In this document: piece after piece, positions 1 through 8,235 of the stretch | Layout of the letters: each line of letters starts with the position of its first letter | Position numbering within the stretch: position 1 is the stretch's first letter | Assembly: GCA_015232455.1 (NCBI GenBank) | Contig: JADFZQ010000009.1 | Span: 62,001-126,000 of the forward strand | DNA length: 64,000 bases | From: Desulfamplus sp. | GTDB taxonomy: Bacteria; Desulfobacterota; Desulfobacteria; Desulfobacterales; Desulfobacteraceae | Direction of reading: 5' to 3' | Translations under genes and position numbers: made by a program | The notes under the pieces: model-generated | Databases searched by the model: none | Told to the model about the DNA's origin: nothing | What the model saw: the letters and a program-made list of their open reading frames with translations, nothing else

Positions 1-802
1 TTTTATAGGCATGAATGATTTTGTCCTTACTTACATTCAGTTCTGTTGAATACTGACCCGCAAATGACGCTTCTGTATCTTCACCTATAGCACTACTTCT
101 TAACGCAATGTTTATACCTTTACCAATCTTTTGCTCAAGAGATTCATAGGCTTGAATAATTGCAGTTTCAATTTCTGGAGGAACAGGAGATTTAATAATC
201 CTATCCATTATTTTGAAACTTATTTGTTCAATATAATCTTCTGCTTCAACAGATATTTGTTGCAGAGCCTCTGAAATATACGTTGTAAGGTGGTTTACCT
301 CCATGAAATGATGAAAAGCATAAGCCGTAACAGCAAATCCATCTGGAACAGCAAGACCCAGACTGTTTCGGATAAGGGCAAGATTACCAGCCTTTGAACC
401 AGTCATCTTTTTCATCTCAGGATTAGTTATAGCATCGAAAGGAATAACAATATCTTTGCTCAAAAAATCAAATACGGGATTAAATTCCTTTTCAATGGCA
501 TCACCAAGTGAATCCTTTACCTTTGTTAGTGATGATATATCTTTTTCCGACAGCTTTTCAAACGATTCTATAATACCGCTTACAGCGTTAAACAGCTTTT
601 GATATTGAACTTTTACCCATTGCAGAGTGAAAGCTTTACCTCCATAATAGGCTTCTTCCATATCTGCAATAATATGCAGAGCTATGTAGTTATTTTTGAG
701 TAATTCTCTGAACTGACGATATTTTTCAGTCTGTTCTCCCTCAACAGGTGCAAGTAGTTTACAACTCTCTTCTTGTTTAAAAAAATTAAATATCTTGAGC
801 AT
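1..802 (-). CDS. PEP/pyruvate-binding domain protein (PEP synthase-like), C-terminus cut off by window edge
   Basis: Reading the minus strand from an ATG at 802 gives 267 codons without a stop, running off the window. After about 125 residues of unassigned N-terminal helix-rich sequence comes a region typical of the nucleotide-binding half of PEP synthase / pyruvate phosphate dikinase: GSKAGNLALIRN, then VPDGFAVTAYAF, and later ALRSSAIGEDTEASFAGQY, the conserved loop of that fold. Family members phosphorylate pyruvate (or transfer phosphate) with ATP through a swivelling His domain, which would lie beyond the window. It follows chrA on the same strand with a 36-base gap, so the two may be co-transcribed. 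Full substrate cannot be decided from the fragment; it could be PEP synthase or one of the uncharacterised relatives with an added N-terminal domain. Confidence 0.8.
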   Translation of the reverse strand, partial: MLKIFNFFKQEESCKLLAPVEGEQTEKYRQFRELLKNNYIALHIIADMEEAYYGGKAFTLQWVKVQYQKLFNAVSGIIESFEKLSEKDISSLTKVKDSLGDAIEKEFNPVFDFLSKDIVIPFDAITNPEMKKMTGSKAGNLALIRNSLGLAVPDGFAVTAYAFHHFMEVNHLTTYISEALQQISVEAEDYIEQISFKIMDRIIKSPVPPEIETAIIQAYESLEQKIGKGINIALRSSAIGEDTEASFAGQYSTELNVSKDKIIHAYK

Positions 803-838
803 ATTTTCCTCTATTTATTTCTGTTTTCATAAAAAATT

Positions 839-2161
839 TTAAAATAGATTCCAGATAATCCCTGCTACACCTGAGATTGCGATGACTTTTATCATTCCCA
901 TTTTAAGCCACTGCATAGCTACAAACGACAAGATTCCTAAAATAACTGCAAACCAGTTGAATCCACCTGTTTGAGGAAATATCACATACATTCCAAACCA
1001 GACCGCAAGATTTAGAATAACTCCTACAACCGCAGCAGTAATACCAGATAGAGCAGAGCCAAGTTTCTGGTTATCACGGAATTTTTCAATGTAGGGAGCA
1101 CCTAAAAGAATGAACATAAAGCAAGGTAAAAATGTAAAGTAGGTGGCTGTCAACGAACCTATAAAAGCACCAAATAAAGGGCTGAAATCTCCATGATAGT
1201 TCCAGCCAGCCATAAATCCTACAAACTGAACCACCATAATAAGAGGACCAGGAGTTGTCTCTGCAAGTCCAAGTCCGTCCATCATTTGAGGTCTTGTAAG
1301 CCACGCATATTGCTCAACTCCAGCCTGAGCAATATAAGCAAGCACTGAATATGCTCCTCCAAAGGTCATAAAAGCAGCTTTAGTGAAAAACAGAGCTTCT
1401 GTATAAAAGACTTTTTGGGCAGACAAAATATAAAGTATGGTAATAGGTATCACCCAAAGTAAAACAAAAGCGACCATGACTCCTATACTTTGTGCAGTTG
1501 ATGGATAGATATGACACTCATTTGTGTCGCTTTCATCTTCACAGATAACAACATATCCCTCATCATCAAGACCTTGTAAATCTTTTGATTTTGTAGTTTG
1601 GAACTTATCAGGAGATATAATACTTCCAGCTATACCGATAATTCCAGCTGCAATGATAATTACAGGAAAAGGGATTTTGAGGAAAAAGATGGCGATAAAA
1701 GATAAGGCTGCAATAGAGGTAAGTAGTGAATTTTTAAGAGATTTTTTTCCTATTTTGATAAGTGCTGCAAAGACAATAGCCATAACTGATGCTTTTAAGC
1801 CGTTAAAAAAAGATTCGACCAGAAAAACATTTCCAAATTGGGCATAAATATAACTCAAGGCAAACAGAATAAACATGGAGGGAATGACAAACAGAGAACC
1901 AGCTACAATACCGCCCGGAATTTTATGAAGCAGCCAACCAATGTAAATTGTAAGCTGCTGTGCTTCGGGACCGGGCAGTAGCATACAGTAGTTGAGAGCA
2001 TTCAGAAATCGTCCATTGCTTATCCATCTCTTTTTTTCCACCAACTCTTCGTGCATGATTGCAATTTGTCCAGCAGGACCTCCGAAACTAATAAATCCAA
2101 GTTTCAACCAGAACTTGAACGCCTCAAAAAATGAGGGGTGTGGGACATTATTGTTTGTCAT
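839..2161 (-). CDS. chrA: ChrA-family chromate transporter, two-domain form
   Basis: 440 residues, the usual length of the long (two CHR domain) form of the chromate ion transporter family, an inner-membrane protein proposed to export chromate. The N-terminal half has FGGPAGQIAIMHEE near residue 27 and PGPEAQQL near 65; the second half repeats the pattern with FGGAYSVLAYIAQAG and TPGPLIMVVQFVGF. About ten hydrophobic segments are visible. A charged linker of about 25 residues (around 195-218, rich in Asp/Glu) separates the halves. The gene lies 106 bases downstream of a rhodanese gene on the same strand. Physiological substrate is not certain: many ChrA homologues in anaerobes have never been tested with chromate or sulfate. 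Confidence 0.88.
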   Translation of the reverse strand: MTNNNVPHPSFFEAFKFWLKLGFISFGGPAGQIAIMHEELVEKKRWISNGRFLNALNYCMLLPGPEAQQLTIYIGWLLHKIPGGIVAGSLFVIPSMFILFALSYIYAQFGNVFLVESFFNGLKASVMAIVFAALIKIGKKSLKNSLLTSIAALSFIAIFFLKIPFPVIIIAAGIIGIAGSIISPDKFQTTKSKDLQGLDDEGYVVICEDESDTNECHIYPSTAQSIGVMVAFVLLWVIPITILYILSAQKVFYTEALFFTKAAFMTFGGAYSVLAYIAQAGVEQYAWLTRPQMMDGLGLAETTPGPLIMVVQFVGFMAGWNYHGDFSPLFGAFIGSLTATYFTFLPCFMFILLGAPYIEKFRDNQKLGSALSGITAAVVGVILNLAVWFGMYVIFPQTGGFNWFAVILGILSFVAMQWLKMGMIKVIAISGVAGIIWNLF

Positions 2162-2267
2162 TTTATCACCAGTAACTTGCTGCCTATTAGATTTTATGTT
2201 TATTAATTGTTTAAGATTTTTATCTTACTACACTGCCAAAATCAATAATTACTTTATCGAAAAATCC

Positions 2268-2600
2268 TTAGCTTACTTCCCCTCCAGAATCTTTCCACGC
2301 TTTTATCCCACCCTCTAAATATGAAGTTTTAATTTGTTTGTTATTTAGATACTCAGATACAGAGTTACTGACAGAACCGCCTTTTACACAATAGATGACC
2401 ACCTGTTTATTTTCAGGAATAGTTTTGCTCCAGTCTTCTATCTTCTCAGGGTCTTGCCATGCTGCACCTGAAATCATGTTTGGTTCTGTATCATAATCAG
2501 ATTTTCGTCTTACATCAAAAATGACTACATCATTATTTTCCCCTTCACTTTTTTGCCGAAGGATAGACTTTAACTCTTCTGGGTTAATAATTGTTTTCAT
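2268..2600 (-). CDS. Rhodanese-like domain protein
   Basis: 110 residues, a single rhodanese fold. The opening FDVRRKSDYD (28-37) corresponds to the conserved DVR..xE.. strand, and the active-site loop is YCVKGGSVSN with Cys71 as the predicted persulfide carrier. There is no signal peptide, so it should act in the cytoplasm, moving sulfane sulfur. Start chosen at ATG 2600 with an AAGGAG ribosome site about 8 bases upstream. The loop lacks the terminal Arg of classic thiosulfate:cyanide sulfurtransferases, so donor and acceptor are open. It is the first gene of a possible minus-strand unit with chrA. Confidence 0.85.
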   Translation of the reverse strand: MKTIINPEELKSILRQKSEGENNDVVIFDVRRKSDYDTEPNMISGAAWQDPEKIEDWSKTIPENKQVVIYCVKGGSVSNSVSEYLNNKQIKTSYLEGGIKAWKDSGGEVS

Positions 2601-2768
2601 AAATATATCTCCTTAGATTATAAGTGATGCTACGCAGCTAATACGAAAAATCAATTCCTAATAAATTTAAAAAGTTAGTTGTTAATGTTTAGCTTGATTT
2701 TTTATATAGCTCATTTTTTGAAAAAAAAACTTGATTTAGATCAATCAAAACAATCCTCTCCTCTAAAT

Positions 2769-2888
2769 TATACTGTTCAAGGTCATAAATTTAGGTTTGC
2801 TAACAAAATTTTCAACTGTATAGAGACGTACTGCCGCGCATCTCTACTAAATATAAAAAGCTCAATTTATGCCCACTTGAAATATAAT
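2769..2888. repeat. Family A inverted-repeat element with inner family C hairpin
   Basis: The 423-base gap 2601-3023 has no credible gene and is largely made of repeats. This copy starts TATACTG..AAGGTCATAAATTTAG and ends AAGCTCAATTTATGCCC..AAATATAAT, an imperfect inverted pair. Inside, at 2821-2846, sits a hairpin of the GTAGAGACGC family. Other copies lie at 19831, 50749, 57065 and 63349. No transposase is present; the structure is that of a small non-autonomous element or a mobile hairpin. Confidence 0.75.
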
Positions 2889-2899
2889 AGTATTATCAA

Positions 2900-3012
2900 T
2901 AAGGAATGGGAATAAAATAACACCATAAATTTATATAAATTGAGTAGATACGCACACCCGTACATCTCTACTATCAGTTTAGGGATTAATTAAATTCTCA
3001 TTCCTAAAGTAA
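2900..3012. repeat. Family B inverted-repeat element with inner hairpin
   Basis: Left end AAGGAATGGGAATAAAATAA, right end TTAATTAAATTCTCATTCC, which are imperfect inverted repeats. The inside holds a degenerate GTAGAGACGC-type hairpin at 2944-2971 and the string ATCAGTTTAGGGATTAATT. A second, shorter copy without the inner hairpin is at 13905-13980 and shares both ends and the internal string. Confidence 0.72.
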
Positions 3013-3023
3013 GATTAAAATGA

Positions 3024-4448
3024 TTATGCTATATATTTATAATCCAACAAAAGGCTGGGTGATATTGAGAGCTTTCGTTCTGTATGTTTTGTTTTATGGT
3101 TAAAAATAACACAATCTAAAGGCTCATCAATATGAGAAGATGGATTTATAACTACGCCGCGGTGAGTTGTTTGGTATGCTTTTTTCTCACTTAATAAAAA
3201 TTTATCTTTCTGATAATAATTTTCAAGCATCTCATCTGAAATCCTGAAAATCATATTTTTGGGTAAAAAATGCTTTACAACAAACTCAATCAGCTTATCT
3301 AAGTATGGACCATAGAAAAATTCACCATTCTTATTTTCATTTTTCATAATCTCTATGGTCTTACCAATAGATGAGGCTTTTTTATAAACTCTCTCTGCTG
3401 TAATCGCCTCAAAAGTGTCAGTAATATTCATTAAACGGTAATATTTTACTGTATCATCATAAATCTCGTGCATCTTTTTCTGTGCCTCGGGAATCAAGTA
3501 ATCATAAAAAGATGTGTGAGTATCGTGGGTTATACTGTAACTTTGAGGTAAATTTTTGTTCTCTTTAATATGGTGCATTGCCATGACAAAAGATTCAAAA
3601 TCAAGATTTTGCTGGTTATTAGAGCTAAGAATATAGGATAGAAGAACATGGCTCTTCATAATATCGCTTTCAAGCTGATTTAACCTACCATTTTTGTAAA
3701 TGATCTCTTCGGGAATCAAGGCTTTACCACAATCATGTGCCATGCAGATAATACTTAGCTTCTCATAATCAGATTCTTGAAAATCTTCTAACTCTACAGC
3801 AAGAATAAGTGTGAGCCACGCTGTTTTAAGGCTATGCTCAATTGTTTCTCCCACTTCGTCTTTTTTAAGTTTAAAGATGTTCTGCTCACTTTCAATAAGT
3901 TTTTTTAATGCTGCTGCTGTGCCAATATACTTCTCTTCTGATGTGATAACGCTATTGGCAAATTCAAGATAGCCTTGAACTTGTTGATAATGGGTCTGAA
4001 ATGAGCTTATAGTTTTTTCATTTAAAGCCTGTTGGATAAAATTTTTAACACTGCCCTGTATATGAGGTACATTTTCTTTATTGATGCTATCTAAAAACTC
4101 TTTCTTAGATTTTATAATCTGGCTTAAAGTTATATCAAGAGCAATGTTCTTCTCTTCGTCTGTAACAGAACGATTATTTACTTTAAAATTGATTTTGAGT
4201 TCATCAAAAATTCTTAGCAGATCAATTGTGATAGGTGTGTTTGCAGGGGCAATAAGGTCATTGTCATAGTAGGTATTAAGAGCAAGTTGTTTTCCAAGAA
4301 TAGGGGTAAAAATTGAACGGTATTTAGCAGTAAAGACTCCTTTGCCAGTAGCTTCAAATATGCTTTCATGGTGACCTAGTTTGCTCAAAGGAAAGTATAA
4401 AAGCCGAGTGTTGTCTAATTCTACTTTTTTTTTAATATCTGCTGTCAA
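3024..4448 (-). CDS. HD-GYP-like phosphohydrolase (possible c-di-GMP phosphodiesterase)
   Basis: 474 residues, soluble, no membrane segment. Residues 1-230 show no recognised domain. The metal-binding HD motif is at His238-Asp239 (MAHDCGKALIPEEI), followed by KNGRLNQLESDIMKSH with His267 and by MHHIKEN with His292/His293, the spacing of HD-GYP domains. ITDTFEAITAERVYKKA matches the DxFDALTxxRxYRKA segment of the family. The GYP triad itself is not present (the position reads KNLPQS), so activity on c-di-GMP is not assured; the metal ligands look intact. Diguanylate cyclase output exists elsewhere in the window (49756). It stands alone, divergent from the 4606 methyltransferase. Confidence 0.75.
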   Translation of the reverse strand: MTADIKKKVELDNTRLLYFPLSKLGHHESIFEATGKGVFTAKYRSIFTPILGKQLALNTYYDNDLIAPANTPITIDLLRIFDELKINFKVNNRSVTDEEKNIALDITLSQIIKSKKEFLDSINKENVPHIQGSVKNFIQQALNEKTISSFQTHYQQVQGYLEFANSVITSEEKYIGTAAALKKLIESEQNIFKLKKDEVGETIEHSLKTAWLTLILAVELEDFQESDYEKLSIICMAHDCGKALIPEEIIYKNGRLNQLESDIMKSHVLLSYILSSNNQQNLDFESFVMAMHHIKENKNLPQSYSITHDTHTSFYDYLIPEAQKKMHEIYDDTVKYYRLMNITDTFEAITAERVYKKASSIGKTIEIMKNENKNGEFFYGPYLDKLIEFVVKHFLPKNMIFRISDEMLENYYQKDKFLLSEKKAYQTTHRGVVINPSSHIDEPLDCVIFNHKTKHTERKLSISPSLLLDYKYIA

Positions 4449-4605
4449 TTTAGATACCCCCTATTTTTTTACTTAAGCCACCTATTTTGACACTAATTAA
4501 TAACTTTGATATTGCTCAATGCGTTATAATTTTTTGATATTAGTGGAACTACAATAATGAGGCAATTGTTTTTTTGTCTGTAAACATTTTGAAAAGGAAA
4601 AATAA

Positions 4606-5838
4606 GTGGTTAATAAAAAATGCGAATATAAACATAATAAAAATGAATCAGTGCATAAGATAGATTATGATAACAAGAAGTATCAAAATCAAGCCATTAT
4701 GCTCTCTAACAAGGTAAAGAAACAATATAAACATTTCAGTAAAAGGTATGCAAAACAAAATATTGATATATTCAGGTTGTATGATTGGGATATACCTGAA
4801 ATAGGGGTTGTTGTTGATTGGTATGCAGGTCATCTTGTTGTTGCAGAGTACCTGAAAAAAAATTCAGACCCTTATTGGCTTACTATTATGGCAGAGGCAG
4901 TTGCCAAAACACTTGATGTTAAAATAGAAAATCTGCATATCAAGCAGCGCCATACAGGATATAAAGATGGTAATCGATATGAACGCATTGCCCATACAGA
5001 TAAAAAAATCGTCATGTCAGAGCGAGACTTTAAATTTTATATAAATCTTGATGATTATGTGGATACTGGTCTATTTTCAGATCATAGAAATACAAGAGCT
5101 ATGGTCAGGCAGATGGCACAAGGGAAGGATTTTTTAAATCTTTACTGCTACACAGGCTCTTTTTCATGTTACGCGGCAAAAGGCGGGGCAAAAAGAACTG
5201 TGTCTGTTGATAGGTCAGAAAGTGCTATTCAATGGGCAAAAGAAAATATGGAACTTAATGAGATTCAAGTGGATAGCGGCTTTACTGCTATGGAGAAGAT
5301 TAATGATAAAAATGATATAGATAGTAAATTTGAAATAGATAACAAAGAGATTCAAAAAGAGGAATGGAGTCAGAAAAACATATTTATAAAAGCTCACGCA
5401 TTTGATTTTCTCGAAAAGGCAAAGAAAAAGGGACAGGTGTTTGATATTGCAGTAGTTGATCCTCCATCTTTTTCAAGCAGCAGAGAGCCAAACACAAGGC
5501 AATTCCAAAATAGTAGCACAAGCCCAAATTTTGAAAGAGAAGATTTGGATACAACAAGAAGAGAGAGAGATTTGAAACACCACTTTGATATTGCCCAAGA
5601 TCACCCGCAACTATTAAAGGCGGTTATTGAGGTTATGCGTAAAGATTCAGGGTCTGTAATCTTTTTTTCAACCAACCACCAAAACTTTCAATTAAAACTT
5701 GATGTTGTTAAATTTTCTTTGGAAGAAGATTGCGGTAATTTTATAAAGGAGATCAAGGAGATAACATCAATTACTATTCCAGAAGATTACAAAACTCCTA
5801 AGAAACAGATACACCGCTGCTGGAAAATTATTGTTTAA
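4606..5838 (+). CDS. RlmK/RlmI-type 23S rRNA methyltransferase
   Basis: 410 residues, class I SAM-dependent methyltransferase similar to the C-terminal (RlmK) half of RlmKL. The N-terminal substrate region contains YDWDIPEIGVVVDWYAG (59-75); the catalytic domain has FKFYINLDDYVDTGLFSDHR (143-162), SAM motif I LNLYCYTGSFS (177-187), and VDPPSFS (284-290), the motif IV of base methyltransferases. It starts at GTG 4606, just after a TAA, with AAGGAA about 10 bases upstream. Compared with the family it carries two hydrophilic insertions, roughly 228-256 (Asp/Lys/Glu-rich) and 292-325 (Asn/Ser/Arg-rich). Expected role: guanine methylation of 23S rRNA; the exact base is not determined here. Confidence 0.82.
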   Translation: MVNKKCEYKHNKNESVHKIDYDNKKYQNQAIMLSNKVKKQYKHFSKRYAKQNIDIFRLYDWDIPEIGVVVDWYAGHLVVAEYLKKNSDPYWLTIMAEAVAKTLDVKIENLHIKQRHTGYKDGNRYERIAHTDKKIVMSERDFKFYINLDDYVDTGLFSDHRNTRAMVRQMAQGKDFLNLYCYTGSFSCYAAKGGAKRTVSVDRSESAIQWAKENMELNEIQVDSGFTAMEKINDKNDIDSKFEIDNKEIQKEEWSQKNIFIKAHAFDFLEKAKKKGQVFDIAVVDPPSFSSSREPNTRQFQNSSTSPNFEREDLDTTRRERDLKHHFDIAQDHPQLLKAVIEVMRKDSGSVIFFSTNHQNFQLKLDVVKFSLEEDCGNFIKEIKEITSITIPEDYKTPKKQIHRCWKIIV

Positions 5839-5870
5839 GAGCAACAAAGCTTGACTATTATATTATACGA

Positions 5871-5896
5871 TAGGGGTAACCTTTCGGATACCCCTA
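5871..5896. terminator. Hairpin between convergent genes, possible bidirectional terminator
   Basis: TAGGGGTA and TACCCCTA form an 8-bp stem with an inner CC/GG pair and a short loop. It lies between the stop of the methyltransferase (5838) and the stop of the SDR (5938). There is no strong T-run on either side, so intrinsic termination is plausible but not certain. Confidence 0.45.
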
Positions 5897-5937
5897 AATA
5901 AAGAACAAATTAATGAAGGTAAATTGATACTAAAAAC

Positions 5938-6696
5938 TTAAGACAACATACCACCATCACAGGTAAGGCAGATTCCAGTTGTATAAGATGCAGCTTCAGA
6001 TACAAGATATAACACTGCTGGTGCCATCTCTTCTGGTTTTGCAATTCTACCCATTGGAATTTGAGGAAGTATTAGATTTTTTATATCTTCATTTTTGGTG
6101 ATTGCACTTGCAAATTTGGTGTCAGTAAGTCCGGGTAAAAGAGCATTTACTCGGATATTGTGAGGTGCAAGCTCTCTTGCATAAGCACGAGTCATGGTAA
6201 TAAGTCCAGCTTTGGTTATGGAGTATATTCCCTGAAAAAGTGCTGGTTGAACTCCATTAACAGATGAGACATTAACAATTGCACCGCTGCCATTTTTCTT
6301 CATCAGCTTTGCTGCATATTGAATCATAAAAAATGGACCTTTAAGATTAACCTCATTGGTTTTATCCCAAGCACGCTCTTCAGCGTTTATCATCTCCCCA
6401 AAATATGGGTTTGCTGCTGCATTGTTGATTAAAATATCAAGTTTGCCATAAGTTTTTTCAACATGAGCCATTAACTCTTTAATCTGCTCAATATTTCCCA
6501 TGTTGCAAGCTATTGAGGCAGCATTGCCACCCCTTGATTTTATATCATTTTCTACCTTTGCAAGGTCTTCAGGCTTTCTGCTGACAAGAATGCAAAACGC
6601 CCCTTGTTGTGCTAAAAGATGAGCTATTGACTCTCCAATTCCGCGACTTGCACCTGTAATTATTGCTGTTTTATCTTTAAGTGAAAACATATCCAT
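5938..6696 (-). CDS. Short-chain dehydrogenase/reductase (FabG-like)
   Basis: About 252 residues, classical SDR. TGASRGIG (14-21) is the NAD(P) glycine motif, followed by ILINNAA, a catalytic Ser in IVNVSSVNGV, and YSITK as the YxxxK pair; the C-terminus CLTCDGGMLS is typical of the family. ATG at 6696 is preferred over the upstream TTG at 6711 because GGAG lies 9 bases before it. It is the last gene of the minus-strand acyl-CoA cluster, so a 3-hydroxyacyl or related alcohol/ketone step is the likely job. Cofactor preference and substrate cannot be read from the sequence. Confidence 0.85.
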   Translation of the reverse strand: MDMFSLKDKTAIITGASRGIGESIAHLLAQQGAFCILVSRKPEDLAKVENDIKSRGGNAASIACNMGNIEQIKELMAHVEKTYGKLDILINNAAANPYFGEMINAEERAWDKTNEVNLKGPFFMIQYAAKLMKKNGSGAIVNVSSVNGVQPALFQGIYSITKAGLITMTRAYARELAPHNIRVNALLPGLTDTKFASAITKNEDIKNLILPQIPMGRIAKPEEMAPAVLYLVSEAASYTTGICLTCDGGMLS

Positions 6697-6730
6697 GTTT
6701 TTAGTCTCCAATGTTTTTCATTTTATTTAT

Positions 6731-6862
6731 CGCCCTAAGCTAAAGCTATGGGCTAACTTTATTCAAGTCCTCTTAAGAGGACTTACACATCTCAGCCGAT
6801 GGCTTTAGCATACGGCAAAAGATTGAATAAAAATTAAATTTATGACCGTCAGAGTATAACTT
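6731..6862. repeat. Three-hairpin cassette followed by a family A end
   Basis: Three adjacent palindromes: a CCCTAAGCTAAAGCTATGGG hairpin, the perfect 20-base palindrome AAGTCCTCTTAAGAGGACTT (6765-6784), and GCCGATGGC..GC.TACGGC. They are followed at 6831-6859 by AAATTTATGACCGTCAGAGTATA, which is the right end of family A. The same cassette recurs at 34463-34590 (opposite orientation) and 49600-49752. It fills the gap between the SDR and the 3-hydroxyacyl-CoA dehydrogenase. Confidence 0.75.
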
Positions 6863-6867
6863 GAGTT

Positions 6868-7776
6868 TTAATTTGCTGGTTCAAGAAAATCCTTTGCCAA
6901 ATATGCTGGATTTGGGTAATCGTAAAAACCTTTACCTGTCTTGATTCCAAGCCTTCCTTGATCAACATATTCTTTTAAGAAAGCAGCATTTGCAAGAGCT
7001 TTTTTCTCCTGACGTTTCTGTGCCCAAAAGTCTGTAACCTTCCAGACTGTATCAACGCCAATACTATCCATAGTTCCAAAAGGTCCAAGCGGTGTGTGTA
7101 AAATTCCCATCCATGCTCTATCAATATCTTCAATTGAGGCTATTTTTCTTGTGGCAAGTGTTAAAGCGGCATCCATGTATGCCATAAGCATATTGTTAAA
7201 AACATAACCATTATTCTCTGTGTGCAGCATTATTGGAATCTGTCCAATTTTGTATGCAAACTCTTTAACAATCTGAACAGTCTCAACAGATGTTGCAGGG
7301 TGTGGCATTACATCAACAATCTTTGTCATAGAAATATCGTGAAAGTGAAATGCACAGAACTTTTCTGGTCTTCCAACAGCTTTGGCAAACATTGATGGAA
7401 GAAGCGTTGAAGTATTTGTTGTAAATATTGCCTCTGGTTTGCAAAGTTTATGAAACATTCCAAAAATCTCACCTTTTAGTGCTGGGTCTTCTGGAACAGA
7501 TTCTATTACAAAATCAATATTATCTGCTGCTATTTCTGGTTTATCTGCAAGAGTTATTCTTTTAATGGCTGACTCTGCCGCCTCTTGTGTGAATTGTCCT
7601 GATTTTGTAAGCCTTATGCTGTTTTTTTTAAGCCGTTCAAATCCTTTTTCCAAAATCTCCATTGAGATGTCATACATAACAACATCATATCCATGAATTG
7701 CACAAATAAGGGCTGTCTGCTGTCCCATTGTGCCAGCACCTAAAATCAACACTTTTTTTATATCTTCTACTTTCAC
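6868..7776 (-). CDS. 3-hydroxyacyl-CoA (3-hydroxybutyryl-CoA) dehydrogenase
   Basis: 302 residues, close to the usual size of single-function 3-hydroxybutyryl-CoA dehydrogenases. The N-terminal Rossmann motif is LILGAGTMGQQ (near 10-20) with an Asp at the end of the second strand (MYDIS), favouring NAD. ESVPEDPALKGEIF, TNTSTLLPS and FHFHDISMTKIVDV follow in the order of the family; the C-terminal helical domain ends LGIKTGKGFYDYP. It oxidises a 3-hydroxyacyl-CoA to the 3-oxoacyl-CoA in beta-oxidation, or runs in reverse in butyrate-type routes. The FHFHD segment departs from the more common HFFNP motif around the catalytic His, so substrate preference may differ from enzymes of classic type. 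It is separated from the next cluster gene by the PIN/antitoxin pair. Confidence 0.85.
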   Translation of the reverse strand: MKVEDIKKVLILGAGTMGQQTALICAIHGYDVVMYDISMEILEKGFERLKKNSIRLTKSGQFTQEAAESAIKRITLADKPEIAADNIDFVIESVPEDPALKGEIFGMFHKLCKPEAIFTTNTSTLLPSMFAKAVGRPEKFCAFHFHDISMTKIVDVMPHPATSVETVQIVKEFAYKIGQIPIMLHTENNGYVFNNMLMAYMDAALTLATRKIASIEDIDRAWMGILHTPLGPFGTMDSIGVDTVWKVTDFWAQKRQEKKALANAAFLKEYVDQGRLGIKTGKGFYDYPNPAYLAKDFLEPAN

Positions 7777-7845
7777 TTTATGCTCCTTTGATATTTAAAA
7801 ATAACAGTTTTTGTAAATAATTTATGCTCTTCGCTTCTTTGATAA

Positions 7846-8235
7846 TCAGACTTTTATATATGGCTGAACAGTGTCTAAATTTGGAATAAATTGATAATGC
7901 TTTTTATTGAATGTATATAGCGGCACTCCAAAAGCTACCGCAGTTTGCCCTACAAGAACATCAATCAACCCTGCATTATGGCTCAGGTGATACTGTATAA
8001 AGACATCAAGAGCTTTATTGCAATGTTTAGATGAAAGCCAGATAATTTCGTAATCACATAAAGCTCTTTTTAATCGATCTTGTTCTATTTTCCTTTTACA
8101 ACCCTGAATAAGCTCCATCATCACAAAGCCTGATAGAGCTAATGTCTCATCATCATTAAGTGAGGCAAACCACTCTGTTGCAGGTGGGTAGCCTCTCAAA
8201 AGGTCTATTGCGACATCAGTATCTAATAAGATCAT
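7846..8235 (-). CDS. PIN-domain RNase toxin (VapC-like)
   Basis: 129 residues, single PIN domain. LLDTDVAIDLLRG at the N-terminus gives the first acidic residue, MMELIQGC the second, and LIDVLVGQTAVAFGVPLYTFNKKHY the third acidic site and the C-terminal strand. VapC toxins are Mg-dependent endoribonucleases that cleave tRNA or rRNA and are held inactive by a bound antitoxin. It overlaps the upstream 92-residue gene by 20 bases, the usual translational coupling of such pairs. The module sits inside an otherwise metabolic minus-strand cluster. Confidence 0.85.
   Translation of the reverse strand: MILLDTDVAIDLLRGYPPATEWFASLNDDETLALSGFVMMELIQGCKRKIEQDRLKRALCDYEIIWLSSKHCNKALDVFIQYHLSHNAGLIDVLVGQTAVAFGVPLYTFNKKHYQFIPNLDTVQPYIKV

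Noticed and set aside
2679-2915. 78-codon plus-strand ORF
   Set aside because: Its sequence is composed almost wholly of family A, B and C repeats, has no ribosome site, and its product has no coherent pattern.
2821-2971. Repeated GTAGAGACGC hairpins as a CRISPR array
   Set aside because: Copies are scattered over 60 kb, without regular spacing, spacers or cas genes.
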